NCBI GenBank assembly: GCA_936450465.1
Contig: OW388300.1
Span: 17,001,266 to 17,065,265 of the forward strand
Length of the DNA stretch: 64,000 nucleotides
Reading direction: 5' to 3'
Source of the DNA: Gibbula magus
Taxonomy: Eukaryota; Mollusca; Gastropoda; Trochida; Trochidae
Part shown: one piece after another, positions 1 through 12,136 of the stretch
How the letters are laid out: every line of letters starts with the position of its first letter
How positions within the stretch are numbered: the first letter of the stretch is position 1
Program-made: the position numbers and the translations under genes
The notes under the pieces: model-generated
Databases searched by the model: none
What the model saw: only the letters and a program-made list of their open reading frames with translations
Told to the model about the DNA's origin: nothing

Positions 1-1560
1 GGAGTAGAATAATTTGCAATTAAGGAATGAAATATTACTGCATGAATATAACGACATTTGCATTTGAAACTATCATCAAGATATGTTTTTAAAAAAGTTT
101 GTAAAACAGTTTCATTTGTATTGAAACATAAACCTATTAGATACAAAACAGATTACTGACCATTTCATACACATTGATATGCCTAATTTCAGAACACTTT
201 CCGTTTGTTCGTGTTTTATGAAGGAGAGGTCAAACATGCTGATTAATTAATCCAAATACATGTATCATATTGCCTCTTCTTATGGATATCAACTTTCATG
301 GCTGCATATCTCTGTCTTATTGACAGCTGGGGGCCATATAACTGTCCACCATGTCATTGAAGTTTTCCCTTAAACAGGATAATGGTGTCGTATGATTGCC
401 AGTTTGACGGGATTCTCATTTGTAACGGTCACAACCATTGAATTTATGTTGAAAAATATTATGTTCTTCGCCCTGACTTATTTTGTCTTTGTTATATCCT
501 TTGGGCAAATAGGTTTTCATCAATTGAAGGAGATAAATTGTGTTTGCGCTGTATCTAACATAGACAACTTGTTGTAAGTTTGCATAACAGTTTTTAAGGT
601 GAAGTGTATATAAATGAGAAAGGTATAAGTCACAGATGTGTTGCACTATTGTGACGTTCATAAATTAGAATATATTCTGATTGACACGCACTTGCTGGAT
701 GGTAATACTGAAAACACCCATCATTCCGTAAGTTAATGCCTAATATCAATATTAGATGTATGAGTAGAATTTTAAGCTGCTGCACTGCTTGGCGAGTCTT
801 TGCTTTCATGATGGATGGTAATAAACAAAATACACATAATGTCAAGACCCTAAAATCGATATGAAATGTATGAGAAGAAAATATCAAATTAAACATTGAT
901 AATTAGTTTCGATATTGATATTCGTCAATGTGTCCTTATTCATACATGATAAGTGGTCACTGATGAAATGATTGCAAATGATTCGTGAACAAAAACATGT
1001 TGAACCATCTCTTTAATCATATATTTTGGTCCTATTAAATATGGTTTTAACTTGGTTCATGAAGTTTTTAGGTCAGACTCACCCTTCTCAGCCCGGGTCA
1101 GAAAGTTAACACTGCCTATTTCCCATGATTAATTCATGTCAGGAAAAACTAAGTCTTAGCTAGTAGTCTACAGCAGGTTCTTTAACAGTTCGTGTGTATC
1201 GTGCTAGTGGCAAAAGTTCAAGTAATAGTAGCGAGAGTTCGGGCCTTTACTGACAGGTCAGAACTAGAAAATACACCCTTGGGAAATAGGGATCCCAAAT
1301 TAGGTCCTGTATGCTAAGTAGCGTTATAATCCCTTCTCATGTATGATAGTAAGTCCCTATCACTCTTGTATTTGATTGTGAGTTGAACTGGCAGCTCAAT
1401 GCGTGATAAAGGAGAGAATAACTAGCGATGAGATGCAAGAAGTTAGGCTCGACTCCAGCATGTACATGGATTTGATTTCGGTTGCTGATTTTGTTGCTTC
1501 TGCAGTACCACAAGGCTAAAGGCAAATCTGGAGTGTGATCGCAAGTTCTCTAAACTTGTG
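1..1560 (+). repeat. Duplication block A (cut by window start)
   Basis: This block is present in four direct copies: here, 8,855-10,300, 25,531-27,060 and 37,430-39,510. Shared landmarks, in the same order, are 'gaagtagaataatttgcaattaagg', 'aaggagaggtcaaacatg', a conserved patch around 390-490, 'ttgctggatggtaatactgaaaac' and 'aggtcgggcctttactgacaggtc'. Copies A, B and C are close; copy D is more diverged. No transposon ends or poly-A tail were found, so it reads as part of a segmental duplication rather than a mobile element. A small ATG-led reading frame at 392 is conserved for about 32 codons in all four copies and then diverges in frame. Confidence 0.75.
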
Positions 1561-3355
1561 ATATGTGAGTCTCAGAAATGAATTGATTATTCGTGACAAC
1601 AACTTATCTATTCAGCATGTGCCTCACCCCGGTATCTCTACATCTGGTATTGTTGAATTTGTACAGTTTGTTTCGTTGCTGATTGTACTTTTTCATATTA
1701 GACGTAGACTGCGAATGCCGACTTTTAGAACAAACAGGATTCGCCAATCATTTATTCCTTGCAGCATTAGAGAACAAATTCTGATAAGTGCAATGTTGCA
1801 CGATAACCACTTTCATGTATATCATATTCTAGTCTCTGTAAACTGTGTTAATATGTATAATTTTGAATGATATTTATATGTTTTGTATGCTGGAGAATTG
1901 TAATTATACACAATAAATAGTATGCTCGGAACATGACAATATGTCAACATGGTTTTGCAAATAATATCGTAAATGGCAATACGAAACTTAGTTGTATCTG
2001 TAACTGAGTTGAAGTCATTAACATGTATTTATTCAAATTACATTGGAAATATCGACAACCAACACCTGGTATTTTGAGATTTGTAAAAGACATATTGTAA
2101 CAGCTAACATAATCTAACAAACTGCAAACAATACCTTGTTTCGGGAACATTGAAACTGAGAAGAAACGAATGGAAGCCATCATTTCCATTTTGTATACAG
2201 ACATGTTTTATAGTTTCATGTTGGTTTTCCGTCCAAACTGAAACTGCATTTAGCACCAGATGCGGGTAATATCCATTGCAGCTCTTTACCAACACCTCCA
2301 TATGTGTTCCGTCTGGTTTCCATGAATTGATAGGTGTAATGGTTTCCACATTATACTTATATATTTGGTTTAAACCAGATTTATCTGTTCTTTCAGTTTA
2401 TTGATGTTGATGTTTATTCATGTTTATTGTAATTGTCAACGTATTTTCTGTGTTCCACTTGGTTTCCATGTGTAGGTTTTACTTGTTGAAATGTAGGATA
2501 AGCCAAATTATTCTGATCACATAAACACACTAACAGTTTCCATTTCCGTGAAGTGGTATATGTATATATGTGCATAATGTTATGAAACACTGCCTGAAAC
2601 ACAGCAGGTGATTTAACAGCCCGTATAGACTGAATAATATCAATTTGAAAAGGCTTTGCTGCCTATTTCAATTTATTTCTATCAATATTTGTGAATGCAC
2701 CAATGCAGATGTCTCCCCGGGGGGCATTGGACGGGATCGCACATAAGTGACTTTGAAGTTGTTCAAAATGATGCATTTTCTGAATCCGTTTGTAATATAT
2801 CCACTGCCGATATTGTGTATGTATTATGTTATTAAATCTTCCGGGACTGAAATTGAAAAATTTGCTAAATAACAAAATGGAAATCATATAAATTTTACAA
2901 AGGGAAATATTCTATTCGGCATTCTTTCCAAAGGACATGATCCATTAAATGTTGTAGGTCTTGTAAAAAATGATGCCATTTTCAAAATAACATTCAAAAG
3001 AGGATAGAATCAGTTTTGTTTTTTTCCAGAGAGAGTTACCAAACTTCTACAATATCACTAAAGCAATAGCTTATTCCAACTGTGATTACAAGAGGTTTGT
3101 AATAATCTAGTCCAGATGTTATTTCTATGACCATTCCAACTCAACTACACTTATCTGTACATGTTTTCTCTTCAATGATGTTTATATACTTGAATTCTTG
3201 TATTATTTGCTTGGACAAAAGGGGGGAAACAACACTTTTGAATAAATGATAGACAAGTCAGACATGTTGTCAGATATGCTTTGTGATTTAGAAATTATGA
3301 TTTGATGACAAAATGATACATACCGTTCATTACTTAAATGGCTCAATTACTCTGT
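1561..3355. other. No recognised feature
   Basis: AT-rich sequence. A weak continuation of the duplication block is visible around 1,563-1,640 (compare 39,480 and 27,050). Short reading frames are present on both strands but show no recognised domain and are not preserved between copies. I see no gene, RNA or repeat boundary here. Confidence 0.5.
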
Positions 3356-3458
3356 CCCATATTTTCGAATCTCTTTTAGCGCTAAGATAGTCGTAAGTGC
3401 CATACATTAACATTGACTTACGACTATCTTAGCGCTAAGACAGCTTCGAAAATATGGG
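3356..3458. repeat. Foldback (hairpin) element
   Basis: Two 43-nt arms (3,356-3,398 and 3,416-3,458) are inverted copies with about three mismatches around a 17-nt loop. Each arm contains the self-complementary TTAGCGCTAA, and the outer ends read CCCATATTTTCGAA / TTCGAAAATATGGG. This is the structure of a short MITE or a palindromic insertion. No target duplication was identified. Confidence 0.75.
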
Positions 3459-3639
3459 CCCTGGTTCGGTGGTAGCCAGCGTAAGGGCGTTAGAAGCCTG
3501 TGACAGATGTAGATGACACACATTTGCATCTGTAAAGTCAAATCAGACTTTCACATACCAACCAAATATAAAAGATGGACACAAGTGTGTGTTTACCAAT
3601 TATCCCTGCTTTGTTAATTGTCAGCTACTATGGCTGCAA

Positions 3640-4968
3640 GTACAGTCAGTGATAGGTTTCTTATATCTGGTGTGCAACACTTGATATCTTAAGTTAAAGC
3701 AAAAACATTTTCTACATATGACTTATGAGTTTAGCAGCTTTTCTTATGGAGTAAAACACTTGGACTTTAAGGACTTATATGATAAGTTGAAGACAGGGAT
3801 GCTGATGATACATGAAATTATGATTGTGGTGAGGACGATGTTGCTGACGAATATCTTGTCATTATAATATTAATCAATATAATCATAATATAATCATGCC
3901 ATATAGAAATATAAATGAAATTGAATATACCAGTATAGGAACATTGCATTCATGTTCTTAATAAAATGGATTGATTCAGGTTGAAGTGAAGATCGATCAA
4001 CAGATATAAGACATGCTTGCTTTAATCAAATCAAAGACATTTGTCTGAACGTTAAGGACAGACATTCATCAAGTTTAGTAATAAACTTATACGACACTGC
4101 TCCGACGAATCGATGACAATATACAGCCTGATGGCAACTTGTGTGCCATGTACGTCGTGTAAAGAAAATATGATAAGGCATAATTGCAATTGTTTTAAAC
4201 CACATTTATATATGGGCTTGTAAGTTCACATGCATATCAACATCAAGGGATAGAATTGAATCATTGGATTCAAATAGGCACCTGTTGCTTGCCACAATGC
4301 CGGGCTTATTCATTTAGCACCCAAAACTGTGTTCCACGGGAGATAACTCTCAGGAGATATCATTTTGGCAGTAGAATGGACAATGCCCTGTTATTGTCAA
4401 CTACATGACACCATAGTGTTATATTAGAGTAATGGTAAGGGAAAGAATATTAAACGAATCCATTATGAACTCAAGTTTTGTTTTGCTTAAGGAGAAATAG
4501 GCCACAGAAATAATGTATTTGGGAATATGTTTATGTATCTTTCACGGATATGTGATATCGCGGAATATATCCATTGCAATGTATATCTGTCCGACTATCC
4601 AATCCTATCTCAGTAACCATTCCGTTTCGTATGTTGTATTTTGGTTTCTCCTTATACACTAAATGTTCATGACTTTGGTCGATAAAAGGTAGTTTTCAGC
4701 CACTAAAATCCTCATTTAAATGTTGTCAGGATTGAAACGTTGCCTGATTTATTTCATCAAGCTGTGTTTCTGTGTTTAATGGGACATTATAAACGAATAA
4801 ATGTTGTCAAAAAGCAGGCTATGATCGCGCTTGATATATTTTGACTTTGATATTTTCGGTAATATATTAAGTGTGCAACCCATGATGAAAGGTTATGTGC
4901 ATGGATGTTTGCAATTACTAGTCCGAAATTGAAACTAAGTAAGATTTAAGTGAGATTTCATTGGTTTC
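3640..4968 (+). repeat. Partial duplication unit (unit 0)
   Basis: Patches match later units in the same order. 4,040-4,150 matches 22,455-22,580 ('cagcctgatg' patch and 'ctgctc.gacgaatc'). 4,606-4,960 matches 24,727-25,080 and 36,743-37,090 ('tatttcatcaagc', 'gacattataaac', 'gaaattgaaactaagta'). Divergence is high and no reading frame is conserved. This is degenerate duplicated DNA. Confidence 0.6.
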
Positions 4969-5179
4969 ATTACCCATATGGTTGAAATAAACGAGTTTGT
5001 ATCTTTTTTATAGTACACATGTGCACAAGTGGGCCTTTTCCTGAATGTTTTGTTCATACAAATTCAAATGAATAGAATTGGTGAGAAAGGAACTGGAAAT
5101 TGTGTCATATGACATTCAAATTTTATGAAACTTTTTTACTCGTTTCATAAAAGTCATATGACACATTTCCCGGGGTAAT
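4969..5179. mobile_element. MITE, ATTACCC-ended foldback family (copy 1)
   Basis: The ends read ATTACCCATATGG and ...CCCGGGGTAAT, i.e. short terminal inverted repeats. The inner part (about 5,099-5,170) folds back through TGTGTCATATGAC ... GTCATATGACACA. A longer copy with the same ends, the same 'agtgggcc' patch and the same inner palindrome lies at 52,162-52,528. Non-coding and non-autonomous; superfamily not determined. Confidence 0.7.
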
Positions 5180-7108
5180 ATAATCGATATGTATTGCATG
5201 ACTTTCAGTATATACAAATTGTTAATGGATGTATGTGGGTGAGCTAAACCTTGGCGTAAATGTCCCTTGGTTTCAGTTGTTGATTTGTTAAAGTCATCAA
5301 AAGCTCATATTTCTTTGTTGATGTACGAGTTTTCACTTATTATTTAAATTGATGACACACCTAATAAACTGTTAAGATATGTATTTAGAGTATACTTGAC
5401 CAAATGGTACTTCACTGAGCGTACATATTGCTGAAAAACACTTAATCTTAATTTGTTATTAATGCAAGTAATTGAATATAATGTGATGGCAGATTTGTAA
5501 GGTATACACTGTATATTAACTATTTCCACCAACACTATAACATCTGTTCAAATATTCATCGTTTTGGAATGCCATTTACTAGAAGAATTAAATAGCAGTT
5601 GTTTTCTTGTCCTACAACAATTATGTGTCAACGAAATAAAGTCCCAGGTGGTACGTTCTGTTGACAGTATCTTTTATTGACATAATGTTCATATTTCATG
5701 AATTTTAAACTTGCCAGATTTTGTATCTTTATCCGACAACTGTTTTTTCTGTACTATCTTGAAAAGTATGTCTCGTTTGTCTGTCAGTTTACTACAATAT
5801 GAAAAGTACTGTTAGAAGCAAAGACTTAAATAACTTTCCACAATTGACCGGGATAATGTGTTTACATGTACTTCCCATTCAACCAAATCACAATTACATG
5901 TACTTTACTTTTGTAAAACCTTCATTATGAGAGGAATGTACCACGTGAATAATGTTATAGGTAATCAGCGAACTAAGCGACCTTCACATCCTGTTTCATT
6001 GTGTGTGAAGAGTTCTTCCACAAAACGTTTTCCCAGCTCACTAGTGATTGCATTAAATGTATGAGATGACCAGCCGTGATTAAAGCTGTTTTTTTTCACA
6101 CCTTTAAAAATTGCCTCATCAAACATAAATGAGGCAATCGCTTTTCATATCCAACAACAACGACCCTGAATGCAACTCGGTCATTATCGTTAAGGTACAT
6201 GGAAGTGTTGTACCTTGTAAACTTCATCAGGCTAATGGTGTATCTTCTGCAAAACGTACTTCAGTTTTGTTCTAAGACAAAACCAGCAATCAGTAACAAC
6301 AATCTCAAAGACGTTATGCTAGGAATAGTTATTGGTTCTTGAAGAGAACTGAAGATGTAACACAAGGTAGAAGGAGTCTCTGCAGTTGTTCCTATTATAA
6401 CATTAAATAAAAACGACAGCTTATGGTTAGATTGCCATTTAAACATATATGTGTGCATTTGGACCGTGTGTTTACAACAGAAAATATATACAGTATGCAG
6501 ATTATTTCAATCAATATACTGATTCGTTATCTTATGACTTCAATGGAACACGTTCTGATGTGTCACGATACATGTAATATCATGAATATTATTTTTTAGA
6601 TAAATGTTTGAAATATAGTTGTTTAGTGCTTCTTTTAACTTCAGAGATATTAGCAATCATTGATTTCTATTGTAAAATCATTTCATAGATGTACATTATT
6701 CAAAGATCAAAACTTTTCAGAGAATATTCCCTTCTATTATAATCAGAAATATCACACATTGTCACAAGAACTACTAGTACATCTTCAACAATTATGAACA
6801 AACACATCCAAAAACTTACCCTCGATGTTCAGAAAATAAGTTCATCTCGTTTCACCTTCGTTCTCTCACCTAACCCTAAAACATCCTCATTTCTTTGGTG
6901 GTGATTAATTCAAATCTCTGGCTTCTGAGCAGAGAACTAATGTTAAATGCATTGCTGCCTTAGATGAACATTAAACATAGTTGCCAAAGAACTATGACAG
7001 AACGCCTTAGTAACATTGCCCTTGGTATTGAAAAAAATCAGCTCATCTCTTTTTAATTTGTTCCTTGACGAAAAACCATTATTATTGAAACATTAATGCA
7101 ATTTAAGT
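5180..7108. other. Degenerate duplication; L2-type patch at 5,950-6,190
   Basis: At 5,950-6,190 a patch ('ggtaatcagcgaa', 'gagatgaccagccgtgattaaag', 'caacaacgaccctgaatg') matches patches at 11,731-11,985, 28,370-28,680 and 40,830-41,055. Here it lies upstream of the block at 8,855, whereas in the other units it lies downstream, so this part is rearranged. Nothing else was recognised. Confidence 0.5.
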
Positions 7109-7468
7109 TTAATGTTCCTGGTTAGGATCGCGTATTACAGTTTCAGCGAAAAAAATAACTAATAATGGAAAGACTAAAGAAAGATAGGGAGTAAGTATAC
7201 TGAACAGCAAAAGAAACGTGAGTCCATTGTAAAAAAAATCGTAATTACTGATAACGCTGTATTGAGCTTCAAATTTTGTTGACATGATGTTCATAACATG
7301 CAGACATAACGAAAAGTCAATACCGGTGTAGAACTTCTGCAGAATATTATCTTGTGCCACAATCATTCTCTGGGAAAACAGCAACATTCCCTTTTCAGAC
7401 GCTGAAGGGCCCAATGTGAATTGAATTCTTTCATAACTATTTAATCTTAACCTTTCTTTTATGAACAA
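7109..7468 (-). CDS. Unrecognised 119-codon reading frame, doubtful
   Basis: This is one of the longer uninterrupted frames outside the repeats. It begins with Met and is predominantly polar for about 80 residues. A strongly hydrophobic stretch follows (roughly residues 80-108, rich in L, F, V and I) that could be one membrane segment, with a short acidic tail. I recognise no family, and no codon-bias or paralogous copy in the window supports it. In AT-rich animal DNA a chance frame of this length is possible. It could also be an exon fragment or nothing. It is listed only so the stretch is described. Confidence 0.12.
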   Translation of the reverse strand: MFIKERLRLNSYERIQFTLGPSASEKGMLLFSQRMIVAQDNILQKFYTGIDFSLCLHVMNIMSTKFEAQYSVISNYDFFYNGLTFLLLFSILTPYLSLVFPLLVIFFAETVIRDPNQEH

Positions 7469-8854
7469 TGCAATATTATATACACTATTTGACCTATAAT
7501 GGATATTGATGAATTAAGATTTTGAGAAATTTAAGCATTAATAACTATTCTATTCATACGATATACACCATTGTTATTTCTATTGTATAAAACCTTTTTT
7601 TTATATATTTTCCTACTTCAAACAGTAACTGAGACTCCAAAACGAGTACATTGACTTCAATATATAAAATAGATGATCCAAGTCGATTTGGTTCTCATCC
7701 AACATTTAATCGCAATAAACAAACATCATGTACAAACTTTAAATGCTGTTTGAGCATCTGGGGTTTATTTTACAATCTCGAACTTTTGAGTTTCTGATTG
7801 ATCTCTAGAATCATGCAATTTTGTTTTGGTCTGATGTGAACCTAAATGAATAACTGTGGTCTTTTGAAGGTGTCGGTAAATGTATTGACCAGTTGATTGA
7901 ATAGGTACACTTCAATCAGAGATTTCAATTCTCTTTTTTCTTTGATTCTTTTCAGTTCTCGTCCATTCGATCTACTTTCATGTGACAAGTTGAAGCGCAC
8001 TGTACCAATCGATTTCACTCAGGGACACTGCTGGAATTACCTGCATATAAATGTATTTCAAGTGTATAGTTAATATGTATATGTATTTGTTCTATACGAC
8101 ACCATTGATTATGTGATTAAAAAGTCATCAGCAAAGAACTAATTAAGTGAAATTTCCAGAATGACACCTTACCATATATCTGAAACGAGCTTATCCATTA
8201 ATTTACTGTTAGTATAAATGTTGAAGTCAATATTATGTCGGTAAGTTTCAGCGATAGTTTATCAGTTATTTCTAACTGGTATTTCATTCTGAAAACTGCC
8301 AGTCGATCAAATGGCTATCTTTATATACTGTGTATGCTTGATTACATAGGCAACTATGCACCATTGAAGATGCCCAGAAAATTATTGCTACCAGTGTCAG
8401 GCGTGTTACAGAGGAGATTGATTGGTGATGCCCAGAGAATAAACTGATTAATACAACATTAGAATACATTATGTTACGAGCAACATTGTCGGTTTGACAT
8501 TTTCACTCTCGACAGAGACAAATGAACGTTATTCAGCAAGGTACAATAAGGTAATATACTTTTTTTCTGAATATCTAAATTGTTTTTCACCAAAATGTAT
8601 GTTCCTGCTTACAAAAGATCAAAAGCATAATATATATATATCATGCATATTTTTTTTTAATTTGGTAATCCGAAAACATTACATATCTGGTTGATTTTCC
8701 TCTAATTGTAACGTTGCTATGGAATATGACTTGATTTAGATATTTCATGTATTATAACATAATTCACATGTCATGATTGTTGATATTATTTGACATATTG
8801 ATAATTAGCATAAAACGTTAATTATTTGAAATAATATATGTTGTCCATAAACAT
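7469..8854. other. No recognised feature
   Basis: AT-rich sequence with overlapping short frames on both strands (8,235-8,470), none with a recognisable domain. A short 'gcccagagaat' duplication is seen near 8,370 and 8,430. No gene or RNA identified. Confidence 0.5.
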
Positions 8855-8945
8855 TGGAGTAGAATAATTTGTAATTAATAAATAAATAACTTCATCCATG
8901 AATGTTTAGACACATGTTTGAAACTTTAATCAGGAAATGTCTAGA

Positions 8946-9240
8946 GGTGAGGTGAGGTGATTTGGGGTTTAACGCCGCTTTCAATAGTATTTCACTTATA
9001 TCAGGGCTGCTAGTATTATGGCAGGGAGAAAGCCCGCAACACCATGTGGCTATGCGTGCGGTGAAACCTGCGAGCAACAGCTGGAACTAGCGAACCATGG
9101 GTGGTACTGCACTGAGATAGCATTACATTGCACCCAAACCTTACTGCGTGTAGAACAGTTCTCTACTGCAGACAAAGTTGCCGTGCCCCTGGCGGGATTC
9201 GAACCCCGGACCTCTTGATCCACTGCGCTATCCCGCCCCC
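8946..9240 (-). mobile_element. tRNA-derived SINE, type 1, with 13-bp target duplication
   Basis: Read on the minus strand, a tRNA-like head lies at the right end (GGGCGGGATAGCGCAGTGG, box A; GGTTCGAATCC-type box B at about 9,199-9,209). It is followed by a body with 'gcagtagagaactgttctacacg' and an end rich in CCTCACC units. The head lacks part of the stretch between the two boxes. It is flanked by the perfect duplication GGAAATGTCTAGA (8,933-8,945 and 9,241-9,253), which proves retroposition and fixes both ends. Not protein-coding; the frame at 9,018-9,218 is incidental. Confidence 0.95.
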
Positions 9241-9755
9241 GGAAATGTCTAGAAAAAGTAGGTACAAAGGTGTAATTTGTAAGAAAACATATTCCTATAA
9301 GATATGAGACAGATTTTTACCTTTATAAGCACATATATATTATTGATCACGAAATCGGAATTTAATTTATTTTGTAGGAGAGGTCAAACATGACAATTCA
9401 ATAGTCAGCATGTATGTATCATTTCCTCTTCTTTTGGGTATCAGCTTTCATGGCTGCATATCTCTGTCATACTGACACCTTGGAGTTATAAAACTGTCAA
9501 ACTTTCATTTGAAATTTTCCCTTCAAGAGTATAATGGTTTCATATGATTGTCAGTTTGACGGGATTCTCATTTGTAACTGTCAGTACCATTGAATTTATG
9601 GTGAAACAGATTATGTGCTTTGCTTTGACGTTTTATATCCTTTGCGCAAATAGCCTTTCATCAACGGAAAAGTTGATAAATTTTGTTTGCATTGAGAGTA
9701 TCGTGGTTGATTTTGTAAGTTTACATCACAGTTGTTTTTAATGTTAAAATGTATA

Positions 9756-10223
9756 CACTGTCGGCCAAAAGAAAGGCCAATTTTCCTTAAAATGAACGAT
9801 GATATAATTTCTGAAATATAATTAATGGCTGTCCCTAAGTAACGGAAACAATGCAATAATTATGAAGGTCCATTGAAATCGTGGAAAAATTGTGGTTCGA
9901 GTCAATGAAGTCACACCCAATGAAGACCACTATTTCCGGTTAATTCACTTCCGCACCATAACCACGTTCATGACATCTGTCATCACCACTTTAATTCTAA
10001 TTGCATTCCTGTAGTCTTGCTTGTGGTTGTATGAAAATTTGTTTTAATGTTGTTCTTACCAAGCACTGATCGAAAACTGAACAATTTCTGTTATGTCATT
10101 TTAACAATCATCATTCTTTTGTGACATGACAACTTCTGAAATGTAAATATATTATGCAAAAATGGTGCAACTGTTACAAAATCTGATAAGATATTTAGTA
10201 GGCGCTTCTTTTGGCCGACAGTG
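9756..10223. mobile_element. TA-flanked TIR element (mariner/Tc1-type MITE)
   Basis: The ends are an 18-bp perfect inverted repeat, CACTGTCGGCCAAAAGAA, flanked on both sides by TA (9,754-9,755 and 10,224-10,225). The 468-bp interior has no transposase-like frame, so the element would depend on an enzyme supplied from elsewhere. The matching places in the other copies of this block (near 600 and 37,910) lack it. The TA target and TIR style suggest Tc1/mariner; that assignment is inference. Confidence 0.85.
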
Positions 10224-10300
10224 TATGAATTCAAGTTCTGAAGATAGTAAATTCAACTAACACGATCAATGAGAAAGGGTTTAGTCACAGTCATGTTTGT

Positions 10301-11589
10301 AGCATGTTTTTGTCATGTCATTACTCAACAATGGGAAATCATAGCATGTTTAACCTTATCAGATAATTACAATATCACCCTACCGTGATCCTAAGAAAAG
10401 ATATCATTAGTTTAATTAACACATCTAATAACTAATGAGCTTTAAACATATTAAGTTTATAAATTTTGACTTTCAGTTTGATGTGTAAATACAGGACATT
10501 CTTACTTTCGTTTTGACATATATTGTGTTGTTGCGGGGATGAATGGTCACTGGTCAGTCCTGTTAAACGTTATAGATGGTGTATTTGTATCAAGACGTAC
10601 TGACTGTTGCCTACAATTACCAATTTGAAGATAACCGACCCAGTATAGTGATGATATATATTTAAAAGTAGTTATTTCTGATCGAAAAACATACAATGCG
10701 ATTAACGCACATCTCTTAGCCAAACGTAATTTTGGAAACATATTTACAACACACAAAAACACAACCTGAGGTTGAAAAGGTTCTAAAGGTCTGTCCATGT
10801 AAATGGGACGTATAGTTTTGGTTCGATATATAAAATGATGTTGTTCAATTGTAATTGGGAACTAGTAATTATGATATATTTGGTGATTGAGAATGAATAT
10901 GCAAGTTGAGTGAAATTATCTGAACTGAAATCGACACATGTATTATGTCAGCACATATTAAAGCCCTATAAAATGTGATGAAACACAACTGATGCGTGTC
11001 ATCATTCTGTATTGAACCTGAAGACGTAACTGACCACAATTGGAATTGCCTGTATTGTTTGGACCAATTTCTTTTTCAGTTTTCAATGCAAGTGATCAAG
11101 TGCTACGCTGAGCATTTGAGTGGCCGTAGAACTCTTTGATTATTCATCCTTGGATTATTATTAGTGATACGTGCCAACATACCATATGTGCTGACTTGAG
11201 TTCAAATAATGTTACTCAACTGCATATTCATCCCAAACACAAAATATATGATAATTACTTGTTTCCAATGAAAACCTAGCAGAGCCTTTTACTTGGACTG
11301 ATACCAAACTACACCTCCCATTTAAATGCACTTTTCTATGTGATATATTAAACATTTGCAACACAAATTTGTATTTTTGTTTGGTGTAGACAAGTTTAAA
11401 AAATAACATTTTACTGACTGACGCACGACAGCCATGGTACATTGTCCGGTTTTCTGTACTCACGCCTTTGTATCGTCACTATACTGACCAGAACAATTAG
11501 TACTGCTCGATACAATAACACAGTTAATAACATTTGGGATAGTTGTCTCAAACAACACACTGGATGTCTTAAAGGTTAATATCAACCCC
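10301..11589 (+). repeat. Duplication unit 0, continued
   Basis: The distal part (11,420-11,589) matches 28,145-28,340: 'cagccatggtacattgtcc', 'tgtactcacgcctttgtatcgtc', 'ctcaaacaaca'. The first kilobase shows no match I could follow and no recognised gene. Confidence 0.5.
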
Positions 11590-11699
11590 CACAGGACAGA
11601 AAGTGATGGAATCCATTTGCCGGATCTTTCCGCATTCTCCCAAATTTTGCCAGATCCTTAAGAATCCGGCAGGTTGATTCAAACAGTTTTTGTCCTGTG
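11590..11699. mobile_element. 110-bp TIR element (MITE)
   Basis: It starts CACAGGACAGAAA and ends TTTTTGTCCTGTG. The inner part also pairs (ccggatc...gaatccgg). Copies at 28,340 and 40,795 run directly from 'tatccctgac' into the downstream sequence without it, so it is an insertion here. The ends resemble hAT-type MITEs, but an 8-bp target duplication is not clear, so the superfamily is open. Confidence 0.75.
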
Positions 11700-12136
11700 C
11701 CTGAGTCAAAATATACAAGGGGAAGAATGTGATAAGTAATCAGCGAATAGAGCGACCATCACATCTTGTTACATTGCGTGTGACGATTCCTGCCATAGCG
11801 AGTTTCCTCAGCGAACGGGAAATGGCATTATGACTATGAGATGGCTAGCCATGATTAAAGGGGTTTATATGACACATCTTTAAAAAAAGTGTCATATCAC
11901 CCACGATGAGGTGATCACATTTTACATTATCGTATTAACATCAACAACGACCTCGAATGTCACACGTCCATTATCCCATTATCATTGTGTGTAGGTATTG
12001 CTGTTAATAACCTTCCACCATCAGGTCAATGGTCTATCTTATCCTGTAAAATGCAATTCACTTTCGTACTAACACAAAGTCGGCAATCAGTTACAGCGAT
12101 CTTCAAGGAGGTTGAAGGAGACCCTTCATATTTATT
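11700..12136 (+). repeat. Duplication patch L2 (copy 2)
   Basis: 'gtgataagtaatcagcgaa', 'tgagatggctagccatgattaaag', 'cacgtccattatcccattat' and 'ccttccaccatcaggtc' match 28,370-28,690 closely and 40,830-41,055 and 5,950-6,190 less well. It is the best preserved non-coding patch between units. Reading frames in it are broken differently in each copy. Confidence 0.7.

Larger units (their letters stand above)
8855..10300 (+). repeat. Duplication block D, interrupted by two mobile elements
   Basis: This is the diverged copy of the block at 1-1,560. It begins 'ggagtagaataatttgtaatta' and includes 'aggagaggtcaaacatg' (9,377) and the conserved patch at 9,544-9,640. A SINE (8,946-9,240) and a TA-flanked inverted-repeat element (9,756-10,223) are inserted in it. 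Both are absent at the matching points of the other copies, so the host sequence predates them. Confidence 0.7.

Noticed and set aside
9018..9218. 66-codon frame beginning M-A-G-R-K-P
   Set aside because: Entirely within the minus-strand SINE 8,946-9,240.
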